From CAYUCJ01 sp049282265 (lineage in GTDB: Bacteria > Desulfobacterota > DSM-4660 > Desulfatiglandales > Desulfatiglandaceae): a DNA stretch of 11,998 nucleotides. The stretch covers positions 1 through 11,998 of the forward strand of contig JBAPTR010000322.1 of NCBI GenBank assembly GCA_049282265.1, in the 5' to 3' direction. The position numbers and the translations under genes are program-made. The number at the start of each line of letters is the position of its first letter. Within the stretch, counting starts at the first letter, position 1. The notes below the pieces were generated by a model, which did no database searches, was not told the origin of the DNA, and saw nothing but the letters and a program-made list of their open reading frames with translations. Shown here in pieces: positions 6,684 through 11,998 of the stretch.

Positions 6684-6756
6684 TGTACCATTTGATGGTC
6701 CGGGGGATAGAGAACAGGAAAATATTTCACAACAATAAAGAACAGAGTTTATAGGC

Positions 6757-6773
6757 CTGGGGCCCGACCCCAG
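6757..6773. repeat. GC-rich hairpin upstream of the first cassette gene
   Basis: CTGGGG-CCCGA-CCCCAG, 6 bp perfect with a 5-nt loop, lies 36 nt before the DUF6868-like start. It may be a repeat-family member; no U-run follows, so it is not a clear terminator. Confidence 0.4.
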
Positions 6774-6809
6774 ACCCCCAGAGAATACACACGAAAAATG
6801 AGGGTCATA

Positions 6810-7058
6810 ATGAATATTCAAAAACTAGCGGCATTTTTTATGTGGTGTACCATCATAAACGGGGGCTTACTGGTCCTCGCGATCATAGTGGGCATTATTG
6901 GTCTGGATTTGGTATACAGTTTTCACGGCAAGTTATTCCAGATCCCTCGTGAAGCTTTTAACGTGGCCTATTATTCGTTCCTTGGTTTGTACAAAATCGT
7001 CTGGCTGGTTTTCAATGCCGTTCCCTATGTAGCTCTGCTGATCATCAGAAAAGAATAG
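6810..7058 (+). CDS. DUF6868-like small two-helix membrane protein
   Basis: This 82-aa protein has two predicted membrane helices at about 7-30 and 53-78. The short loop between them contains YSFHGKLFQIPREAF, and the second helix contains YSFLGLYK and FNAVPYVALLII. The pattern matches my memory of small conserved membrane proteins called DUF6868; function is unknown. ATG6810 was chosen because GAGGG lies 5 nt upstream; the in-frame ATG6798 overlaps that site. The stop is followed within 2 nt by an attC-like site, as in an integron cassette. Neighbouring genes are functionally unrelated, so context gives no role. The family name is moderately certain. Confidence 0.75.
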   Translation: MNIQKLAAFFMWCTIINGGLLVLAIIVGIIGLDLVYSFHGKLFQIPREAFNVAYYSFLGLYKIVWLVFNAVPYVALLIIRKE

Positions 7059-7059
7059 C

Positions 7060-7126
7060 ATCCAACAAGCTTCTTCACCAGATTCGGGCCAAACGGCGGC
7101 CCTCCCTGGTGAGCAATCCGTTAGGG
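7060..7126 (+). other. attC site 1 (after the DUF6868-like gene)
   Basis: R'' ATCCAAC is at 7060-7066 and R' GTTAGGG at 7120-7126. TCACCAG (7075-7081) pairs with CTGGTGA (7106-7112), and GGGCC (7086-7090) pairs with GGCCC (7098-7102). The total of 67 bp and the two-step stem are typical of attC. The site starts 2 nt after a stop codon. Confidence 0.82.
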
Positions 7127-7189
7127 GTCAAGGAGTCGACCCACGGATGGCCTCACATGATGGGAAACCTAAGAAACGACGAGGTGCGG

Positions 7190-7345
7190 ATGACGATCAA
7201 CATTCCAACGAACGCTGATGGACGCACGGCCCGTCAGTTGCTGAGCAGCCACGTGTCGGAGTTTTCGCCATCCGGGCCGAATGCTTGGAAGCAACTGGCC
7301 ACAGCTTACGGTGACATCCACAGGGGCATCGTGTCTGATGCCTGA
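7190..7345 (+). CDS. Small hypothetical protein overlapping the esterase start
   Basis: This 51-aa frame starts MTINIPTNADGRTARQLLSS and ends GDIHRGIVSDA. The third codon positions are mostly G or C, as in the downstream esterase, which suggests real coding. The ATG at 7190 follows GAGGTGCGG. A longer version beginning at GTG7109 would start inside attC site 1, so it is less likely. Its stop overlaps the esterase start by 8 nt (7338-7345), allowing coupled translation. I recognise no domain. It could be a leader peptide for the esterase or the degraded N-terminal part of another cassette gene. Confidence 0.4.
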   Translation: MTINIPTNADGRTARQLLSSHVSEFSPSGPNAWKQLATAYGDIHRGIVSDA

Positions 7346-8192
7346 TAACACCCAGAGTGATTGGCTTTCGACTCCCGAGAGTATCGAGGCCTTTCGGCAA
7401 GAGGTCGAGGCCTTCAAGCCGGAAACGACCGAGTTCGAACTGTCGAGTGTTGAAGAGCGAACAATCTCGCTCGGCGACCGAAAGATCGCAGTGAGGATCT
7501 ACGATCCCGGTGGGCGAGCACCCAAACCGGCGCTGATTTACGTTCACGGTGCTTGCTGGGTCGCGGGAAGCCTCGAAAGCCACGATGAGGTAAGTCGCTA
7601 CTTGGCGTCAAAGAGCGAAGCGGTGGTCATTGCCGTCGACTACAGACTGGCACCCGAACATCCGTATCCGGCTGCGCACAACGATGTCTTCGATGCGGTC
7701 CAATGGGTATGGGATCACGCCGCGGAGCTAGGCTTGGACAGAACTCGGCTCGGTATCGGCGGAGAAAGCGCAGGCGCCCATCTTGCCGCTGCGACAGCTA
7801 TCCGAGCGACTGACGAACTCGACGCACCCCGATTTGCGTTCCTGCTGCTTGTGTACGCCGCATTGGACGGTGGCGGACCCTCGTGGACGGAGTGTAAGGG
7901 CATCTACTTCGAAAACGCGGAGGACGCCAGAAGTAGGTACGGTTCTCCACTCTGGGTGGATGACCTGTCTAAGATGCCTAAGACCTTCAACGTTTACGGA
8001 GAGTACGAGCCGTCGCGCGCCGAGCAAGAGCTATTCATGCGCAAACTCCGAGATGACAAGGTGGAGGTGCACAGCTTCATGCATCAGGGCGTGGCCCATG
8101 ATGTGGAGGCCTGGTTGACGGTCTCCGGAAGCCTCACCGCTCATGAAATCGCAATCAAATACATCAAAATGGGCTTTGCCAGTTCGCCGTAG
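7338..8192 (+). CDS. HSL-family alpha/beta-hydrolase (esterase)
   Basis: The 284-aa protein belongs to the bacterial hormone-sensitive-lipase (type IV) esterases, which cleave acyl esters or related bonds. Seen are YVHGACWVAGS at 68-78 (the HGGG oxyanion motif altered to HGAC), VDYRLAPEHPYPAA at 100-113, the nucleophile elbow GESAG with Ser144, and GVAH with His254. The acid residue is normally Asp in a DPL context; here VYGEYEPSR places Glu224 at that position, so the triad would be Ser-Glu-His. No signal peptide is seen, so it is cytoplasmic. ATG7338 fits the conserved N-terminal length; the upstream ATG7281 lies in the overlapping small frame. GC-rich codon use contrasts with later cassettes. 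A degenerate attC follows. Substrate unknown. Confidence 0.88.
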   Translation: MPDNTQSDWLSTPESIEAFRQEVEAFKPETTEFELSSVEERTISLGDRKIAVRIYDPGGRAPKPALIYVHGACWVAGSLESHDEVSRYLASKSEAVVIAVDYRLAPEHPYPAAHNDVFDAVQWVWDHAAELGLDRTRLGIGGESAGAHLAAATAIRATDELDAPRFAFLLLVYAALDGGGPSWTECKGIYFENAEDARSRYGSPLWVDDLSKMPKTFNVYGEYEPSRAEQELFMRKLRDDKVEVHSFMHQGVAHDVEAWLTVSGSLTAHEIAIKYIKMGFASSP

Positions 8193-8205
8193 TCCCAATG
8201 GCGAG

Positions 8206-8261
8206 TCCCAACGACGGTCGGTGGCGGCGCCTAACGAAAGCTTTGAGAGGGGCGTTGGTTG
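8206..8261 (+). other. Degenerate or deleted attC site 2 (after the esterase)
   Basis: A clear R' half, GGGGCGTTGG with GTTGGTT at 8255-8261, lies 15 nt before the SIR2 gene. Two R'' candidates exist: TCCCAAC at 8206-8212, spaced well but with no complementary inner stem, and GCCTAAC at 8229-8235, which looks like attC site 6's left arm (CTAAC then AGCTTTGAGA) but gives only a 33-nt site. The centre was probably deleted. Confidence 0.5.
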
Positions 8262-8276
8262 CCTACGGAAGAAGGA

Positions 8277-9305
8277 ATGCGAATCACGAAATCTCAGCTG
8301 ATAGACAAGCCTGAGAATTGGGGCCGCCATATCGTCATCCTGGGGGCTGGGGCGAGTGTCGCAGCGTTTCCTCACGGTGATGTCAATGGGAAAACGCTGC
8401 CAACGATGGATGGTTTGATCGAGATGCTCAGTCTCGAACTAATATTGAAAGGGGGAGGGGTCAAGGACACGCGGCGCAACTTTGAAACCATCTATAGCGA
8501 ATTGTATGAGATTGATCCTGGGTTGCCAATTCTGAGGGAAATTGAGGAACTCATATATACCTATTTTAGCAACCTAAGACTCCCGGAAACACCCACACTA
8601 TATGACCACTTATTGATATCTTTAAGGCCTAAGGATATGGTTGCAACGTTTAACTGGGATCCATTCCTCTTCGACGCCTGGAATAGGATTAAGGATAGTG
8701 TACCAGTTCCTGAGGTTGTTCATCTTCACGGCAATGTCCGTCTGGCTTATTGCCCAGACCACCCTACCTATGGTGAACACGGTATGTATTGTCCAACTTG
8801 TGATAAGGAGCTTATTCCCTCTCGACTGCTCTACCCTGTGGCAATGAAGAACTATGTTAACGACCCCTTTATCAAGACAGAATGGGAAGTTCTGAAGAAG
8901 GCACTACGTCAGGCAAGGACGCTGACAATCTTTGGCTACGGCGCTCCGACTACGGATATGGAGGCAGTTGATATCCTGAATAATGCATGGGACAAAGCCA
9001 ATCGCTTAATCGAAAGAACTGAGATCATCGACATAAAAGACAAGGAAGTCCTGTGGAGGCAGTGGGACCCGTTTATCGTAAGAACATATCTTGATTGCCC
9101 CGGAAACTTCTACAAATCACGGTTAGCAAGCTATCCTAGGAGATCTTGTGAAGCTTTGTTAAATCAAACTTTCTACGGCCTATGGGTCGAGGAGAACCCA
9201 TTTCCGGTGAATGCCGGATTTGATGAGTTGCTGTCTTGGATGAAGCCACTTGTTGAGGCAGAGAATAATATGGGAAAGCCTAAGAACCGAGGAGATACGG
9301 ACTAA
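8277..9305 (+). CDS. SIR2-family NAD-binding protein, candidate phage-defence effector
   Basis: The 342-aa protein has the sirtuin-fold signatures: GAGAS at 23-27 for NAD binding, the T-x-N-x-D motif TFNWD at 124-128, the catalytic His in HLHG (His151), and IFGYGAPTTD at 218-227. A zinc-ribbon-like set follows the catalytic His: Cys159, His162, Cys172 and Cys175. The distal C-terminal part (from about 250) is not recognised. SIR2-like proteins of this divergent type occur in several anti-phage systems, where they deplete NAD; others act on ADP-ribose or acyl groups. ATG8277 has GGAAG 5 nt upstream; TTG8259 is a weaker alternative lying in the attC R' region. It is a single-gene cassette between attC sites, with an AbiGi-like cassette next. 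Confidence 0.83.
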   Translation: MRITKSQLIDKPENWGRHIVILGAGASVAAFPHGDVNGKTLPTMDGLIEMLSLELILKGGGVKDTRRNFETIYSELYEIDPGLPILREIEELIYTYFSNLRLPETPTLYDHLLISLRPKDMVATFNWDPFLFDAWNRIKDSVPVPEVVHLHGNVRLAYCPDHPTYGEHGMYCPTCDKELIPSRLLYPVAMKNYVNDPFIKTEWEVLKKALRQARTLTIFGYGAPTTDMEAVDILNNAWDKANRLIERTEIIDIKDKEVLWRQWDPFIVRTYLDCPGNFYKSRLASYPRRSCEALLNQTFYGLWVEENPFPVNAGFDELLSWMKPLVEAENNMGKPKNRGDTD

Positions 9306-9388
9306 ATAGATATCACTGCCACTATATGAGTGACTTCGCGAGGCCGTCGAATCGGGGGAGGATGCATGTCGAAATCAAAGCCAAAGAT

Positions 9389-9478
9389 GGCCAACAAGTC
9401 AATGCAGGCGACGGGAAGGGGGTCAGGGGCGCTGACGCGGCAAACTAATTGGCCCGCGCCTGATTTCTGGCGTTATCT
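9389..9478 (+). other. attC site 3 (after the SIR2-family gene)
   Basis: R'' GGCCAAC (9389-9395) and R' GTTATCT (9472-9478) flank a stem in which CAGGCG (9405-9410) pairs with CGCCTG (9457-9462). The central GTCAG/CTGAC (9422-9426, 9432-9436) forms the variable hairpin. The AACAAGTCAATGCAGG and CTGATTTCTGGCGTTA halves look like a widespread attC type. Neither R core matches consensus fully. Confidence 0.75.
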
Positions 9479-9488
9479 TATTAAAAAA

Positions 9489-10223
9489 ATGAAGAATTTT
9501 AAAGACAGAGATGACCTTTCAAGATTCCTTGTACATCTCACAAGAGATTACGAAGGAGATTCTGCATACAGAAATCTTTTGAATATTCTTAGTGAAAAAA
9601 CCATAGAAGCGAGAAATGCACATTGTTTAGTAATGCATAATCTTAAGAGTATGCGTTTTTCTCAAGTACTCAAGAGAAGATTCAATACAGTCTGTTTCAC
9701 CGAAACACCGTTGACTCAAATAAAAAAACTGATTTCTGTTGGAGATAGAAAAATTGAACTCCAACCATGGGGTATTATTTTCTGGAAAGATGACCTTTTT
9801 GAATCTGGCGCAAGCCCAGCAATATACATAAATGCAAAAGGAACATCTGTTGATAAATTTCTGCTGGACGAGTTTGCCGCCATATTCGAAAACATTACGA
9901 CATTGAGCAAGCTAAAAGAAACAGAAGTCCAACATTATCATAATATTGTTCATTATTATTCCCTTATCAACGTAGTCAAAGAATCACACGATTTCATGTG
10001 GGAGAGAGAATGGAGACATCATGGAGATTTCAAATTTAAATATGAGGACATAGTAGCCATCATTGCTAAAAATCCTGACAGATTTGAAAACCTTTGTGAA
10101 AAGAAATTACCCCAAAAAGCATTTGAAAAAATAAATAAACTCCCTATAATCAGCACTGATTGGGGTTATGAAGAGTTGGTTGAAAAGTTGACTATCAAAA
10201 TATGGAATAAACTTACCAAATGA
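9489..10223 (+). CDS. AbiGi-like putative abortive-infection protein
   Basis: This 244-aa protein resembles the AbiGi family, named from a lactococcal abortive-phage-infection pair. Supporting segments are CFTETPL at 69-75, PWGIIFWKDDLF at 93-104 followed by AIYIN, and WEREWRHHGDFKF at 171-183, with an acidic/aromatic pattern typical of this family. The frame is open much further upstream, from 9330, but codons before 9489 read straight through attC site 3 (MANKSMQATGRG is a translated attC arm), so that N-terminus is artefactual. ATG9489 lies 11 nt after the R' core and has no good ribosome site. The gene is conspicuously AT-rich, unlike the preceding cassettes, indicating separate origin. 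An adjacent partner gene (AbiGii type) is not present. Confidence 0.7.
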   Translation: MKNFKDRDDLSRFLVHLTRDYEGDSAYRNLLNILSEKTIEARNAHCLVMHNLKSMRFSQVLKRRFNTVCFTETPLTQIKKLISVGDRKIELQPWGIIFWKDDLFESGASPAIYINAKGTSVDKFLLDEFAAIFENITTLSKLKETEVQHYHNIVHYYSLINVVKESHDFMWEREWRHHGDFKFKYEDIVAIIAKNPDRFENLCEKKLPQKAFEKINKLPIISTDWGYEELVEKLTIKIWNKLTK

Positions 10224-10241
10224 TAATATTTAATATCATAA

Positions 10242-10311
10242 AGATAACATCTGCATCCAGGGGATTGCATTCCGCTGCGCTCCATGCAACTCCCTGATGC
10301 ATGCGTTAGGT
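10242..10311 (+). other. attC site 4 (after the AbiGi-like gene)
   Basis: This is the clearest site. R' GTTAGGT (10305-10311) fits consensus GTTRRRY and pairs with TAAC at 10245-10248. GCATC (10253-10257) pairs with GATGC (10296-10300) and AGGG (10259-10262) with CCCT (10292-10295), leaving C10258 as an extrahelical base. TTGCAT (10265-10270) pairs with ATGCAA (10284-10289). Length is 70 bp. Confidence 0.9.
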
Positions 10312-10350
10312 TGCCAATTCAATTATAACGAATACATGAAAGGGCCCACA

Positions 10351-11043
10351 ATGAAACCTAAAATCGCAATCGTTGGCGAGTATTATGACAATTTTGAACC
10401 GCACACATCCCTGAGTAAATCCCTTGACTATTTGAATGATGAATACGATTTCGAATATGAGTGGGTTGAAACTGAAATAGTTGAAAAAAAACGGGACCAG
10501 CTCCTAGATAGTTATGCGGGTATTTGGAGCGCGCCTGGCAGTCCATTCAAAAGCCTTGACGGTGCATTGTATGCCATCACTTTTGCTCGTCTAAATAATA
10601 TTCCACACTTTGGCACGTGTGCAGGATTCCAGCATGCTGTCATAGAACTTGCGAGGAATCTTCTTGGAATTAAAGATGCGCAGCATGAGGAATATGATGC
10701 ACAGTCTTCAACACTTTTTGTCAATAAACTTGTCTGCTCACTTGCAGGGAAGACAATGGATGTCTATCTCAAAAGCGGCACGCTTGCGCATCGACTGTAT
10801 AATCTTGATAAAACCGAAGAAAATTACTATTGCAACTTTGGCATTAACCCAGCGTTTAAGAATGCTTTGCAGCATCCTCAGATTTGCATTTCAGGTGTCG
10901 ATCAGGATCAAGAAATTCGTATTATCGAATTACCGAATCACCGGTTCTTTATGATTACGTTGTTTGTCCCTCAAACTCGGTCGAAACCTGAGGCTCCTCA
11001 TCCGCTGATTAATGGTTTTGTAAAAGCGGTTTGTGAAAAATGA
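10351..11043 (+). CDS. CTP-synthase-like class I glutamine amidotransferase domain protein
   Basis: The 230-aa protein looks like the C-terminal amidotransferase domain of CTP synthase standing alone, a group annotated as CTP synthase C-terminal region-related (seleno)protein. It starts KIAIVGEYYDNFEPHTS, has SAPGSPFKSLDGALYAI at 60-76 and the nucleophile elbow HFGTCAGFQHAVIE (Cys90). Later come NYYCNFGINP and the end-of-domain strand HRFFMITLFVPQ. In active amidotransferases the last strand carries the catalytic His and Glu (F-H-P-E); here it reads F-V-P-Q (205-208), so ordinary glutamine hydrolysis is doubtful. ATG10351 has AAAGG 7 nt upstream; the frame upstream to 10297 reads attC sequence. 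Biological role unknown. Confidence 0.8.
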   Translation: MKPKIAIVGEYYDNFEPHTSLSKSLDYLNDEYDFEYEWVETEIVEKKRDQLLDSYAGIWSAPGSPFKSLDGALYAITFARLNNIPHFGTCAGFQHAVIELARNLLGIKDAQHEEYDAQSSTLFVNKLVCSLAGKTMDVYLKSGTLAHRLYNLDKTEENYYCNFGINPAFKNALQHPQICISGVDQDQEIRIIELPNHRFFMITLFVPQTRSKPEAPHPLINGFVKAVCEK

Positions 11044-11066
11044 TTTAAACGGAAAAGACAATACAG

Positions 11067-11150
11067 CCCTAACGAAGGTACTTGACCGGATACCGTGAAC
11101 CGCACAATCAAACTGCGTTTGCTTGCACGGCCCCCGGCACCGGTCAGCAC
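11067..11150 (+). other. Degenerate attC site 5 (after the amidotransferase-like gene)
   Basis: R'' CCCTAAC (11067-11073) is followed by a long stem: TGACCGG (11083-11089) with CCGGTCA (11140-11146), CCGTG (11093-11097) with CACGG (11126-11130), and CGCA (11101-11104) with TGCG (11114-11117). The expected R' GTTRRRY is missing where it should lie, about 7 nt past the stem. Confidence 0.6.
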
Positions 11151-11195
11151 CGCGATTCCTGATAATGTAGTTGTTTAAGAAGAAAGGATGATTAA

Positions 11196-11771
11196 ATGAA
11201 CATAATACATATAGCATGGGAATACATACGTGAACAACAGCCGCCCGTGATTCGGACTCTTCATATTACAATTTTATGTTTGGTTTTAAGCCAGATAATT
11301 GTCAGCAACTTCATGGGATTCACCGATAATGGTGAAGTAAGTAAGAAAACCATCGAATATTATGGAACATGGATACATATAAGCACCGGATTATCTCTAT
11401 TACCGATCACTTTCGTTTTTATTTTTGTCGAACTAAAACGTCATGGAATCAAATATTTTTTTCCTTACTTCTATGGCAATTTTTCCCAACTAAAAGAAGA
11501 TTTTCAGCAGCTCAAACAATTCGAATTACCGGAACCAAACGCTTATGGTATCGCGGCGATAGTTCAAGGTCTGGGTTTGGGCGCATTGACATTGGTCATT
11601 TTATCAGGGTTAACTTGGTTCATTTCTTGGATTTATACGGCACCATGGGCGGATAGCATAAAAGAGCTTCACGAATTATTAACCGGATTAATCGAAGCGT
11701 ATGTTGTTGGCCATGGTGGAATGGGACTGCTGCATTTGTTTTTTAGATTCAAGAACCAAAAAAACCGCTAA
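11196..11771 (+). CDS. Cytochrome b561-like four-helix membrane protein
   Basis: The 191-aa protein has four predicted membrane helices at about 21-39, 58-79, 119-146 and 160-183. Histidines sit at positions suited to haem b ligation: His23 (TLHITILCLVLSQ), His61 (WIHISTG), His173 and His180 (VGHGGMGLLHLFF). This is the plan of the cytochrome b561 and hydrogenase/formate-dehydrogenase b-subunit superfamily, which passes electrons between quinone and a partner in the membrane. No partner redox enzyme is adjacent, consistent with being isolated cassette cargo. The start ATG11196 has AAGGA 7 nt upstream. The stop codon overlaps the R'' of the next attC. The exact subfamily is uncertain. Confidence 0.72.
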   Translation: MNIIHIAWEYIREQQPPVIRTLHITILCLVLSQIIVSNFMGFTDNGEVSKKTIEYYGTWIHISTGLSLLPITFVFIFVELKRHGIKYFFPYFYGNFSQLKEDFQQLKQFELPEPNAYGIAAIVQGLGLGALTLVILSGLTWFISWIYTAPWADSIKELHELLTGLIEAYVVGHGGMGLLHLFFRFKNQKNR

Positions 11772-11839
11772 CATCAGCTTTGAGAAGGACGTAGTTTTCG
11801 CTGGCGCTTCATCCACGCCTCTCAAGCTGGGCGTTGGGA
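11766..11839 (+). other. attC site 6 (after the cytochrome b-like gene)
   Basis: R'' CGCTAAC (11766-11772) and R' GTTGGGA (11833-11839) enclose CAGCTTTGAGA (11775-11785), which pairs with TCTCAAGCTG (11820-11829) leaving one extra T in the left arm. Such extrahelical bases are characteristic of attC. GG-CGT/ACG-CC pairing continues inward. Length is 74 bp. Confidence 0.85.
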
Positions 11840-11901
11840 GATACACTTACACATCACGCCAACGGAGACACCAGACCGGTCTCCACATATGATTGATTCC
11901 G

Positions 11902-11930
11902 GGGACAGTATATCAATTATTTAATGTCCC
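11902..11930. repeat. REP-like hairpin before the RAYT gene
   Basis: GGGACA (11902-11907) pairs with TGTCCC (11925-11930) across an A/T-rich loop, inside a TTCCGGGGACAGTATA context often seen next to IS200-like REP-associated transposases. It may be the element's left-end hairpin. Confidence 0.55.
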
Positions 11931-11959
11931 AAACGGCTGCGCAGGGATACAGTTTTTCA

Positions 11960-11998
11960 ATGGCAAGAATTGCAAGAGCAGTGGCAGCAGGCATGCCC
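11960..11998 (+). CDS. RAYT/IS200-like (Y1) transposase, 5' end only
   Basis: The 13 visible codons read MARIARAVAAGMP, the usual opening of REP-associated tyrosine transposases, which normally continue into the HHVTQRGN motif. The gene runs off the right edge, so catalytic residues cannot be seen. No strong ribosome site precedes it, but the hairpin at 11902-11930 is where such elements keep their structured end. The assignment rests on this short N-terminus plus that context. Confidence 0.65.
   Translation, partial: MARIARAVAAGMP

Larger units (their letters stand above)
6132..6809. other. Long intergenic region, no supported gene, rich in palindromes
   Basis: Between the divergent metal operon and the first cassette gene, I see no convincing open frame on either strand. 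The region holds upstream leader sequence of the operon, a small hairpin GAGATT-CTA-AATCTC (6327-6341) and the separate palindromes listed at 6381-6430, 6529-6568, 6645-6683 and 6757-6773. No integron integrase gene is present here, although this is where one would be expected for an array reading rightwards. A TTGACT at 6613-6618 has no good -10 partner. Confidence 0.6.
7060..11839 (+). mobile_element. Integron gene-cassette array without a visible integrase (CALIN-like)
   Basis: Short plus-strand genes alternate with attC-like imperfect palindromes at about 7060-7126, 8206-8261 (degenerate), 9389-9478, 10242-10311, 11067-11150 (degenerate) and 11766-11839. The sites carry R'' cores (AAC) and R' cores (GTT), mismatched or bulged inner stems and variable centres, and most genes end a few bases before a site. 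Base composition changes sharply from cassette to cassette: the esterase is GC-rich, the AbiGi-like gene AT-rich. No tyrosine recombinase is encoded in the window, so mobility would rely on an IntI elsewhere. The left edge before the first gene is not resolved. Confidence 0.8.

Noticed and set aside
8229..8310. Full attC running from GCCTAAC at 8229 into the SIR2 coding region (TCTCAGCT near 8291)
   Set aside because: The right arm match is short, no GTT core follows, and it would lie inside conserved coding sequence.
1..11998. CRISPR array
   Set aside because: No set of regularly spaced direct repeats is present anywhere; the repeated structures are palindromes of differing sequence.

Overview
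The window looks like chromosome from an anaerobic Gram-negative bacterium, most likely a Desulfobacterota (deltaproteobacterial) sulfate reducer. That placement is inferred from a CooT/FmdE/FecCD-type metal operon, an IS4-family element and palindromic intergenic repeats of a kind common in that group. No rRNA or other marker gene is present to confirm it.

Left part (1-2161): a complete tRNA-Leu(CAG); a minus-strand gene for a small putative DNA-binding protein (winged-helix-like N-terminal region plus an AbrB-like C-terminal hairpin); and an intact IS4-family insertion sequence (790-2105) with 19-bp terminal inverted repeats matching at 18 positions.

Middle part (2118-6131, all minus strand): a tightly packed six-gene operon. 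In order of transcription it encodes a periplasmic metal/chelate-binding protein, a FecCD-type permease, a FepC-type ATPase, a stand-alone TsaA/TrmO-domain protein, a very short FmdE-domain protein and a CooT-family nickel-binding protein. It is preceded by a leader with two mutually exclusive hairpins, one of them terminator-like, and followed by a probable intrinsic terminator. The accessory genes suggest uptake and handling of nickel or a related metal or metal chelate; the substrate is not proven.

The interval 6132-6809 has no gene I can support but holds several strong palindromes. From there to 11839 the window is best read as an integron gene-cassette array without an integrase in view (CALIN-like). 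Single small genes, all on the plus strand and of very different base composition, are each followed by an attC-like imperfect palindrome. The cargo is a DUF6868-like membrane peptide, a small ORF overlapping an HSL-type esterase, a SIR2-family protein, an AbiGi-like protein, a CTP-synthase-like amidotransferase domain that lacks the usual His/Glu, and a cytochrome b561-like membrane protein. The SIR2 and AbiGi-like cassettes sit next to each other and suggest phage-defence cargo. The array is followed by a REP-like hairpin and the first 13 codons of a RAYT/IS200-like transposase that runs off the right edge.
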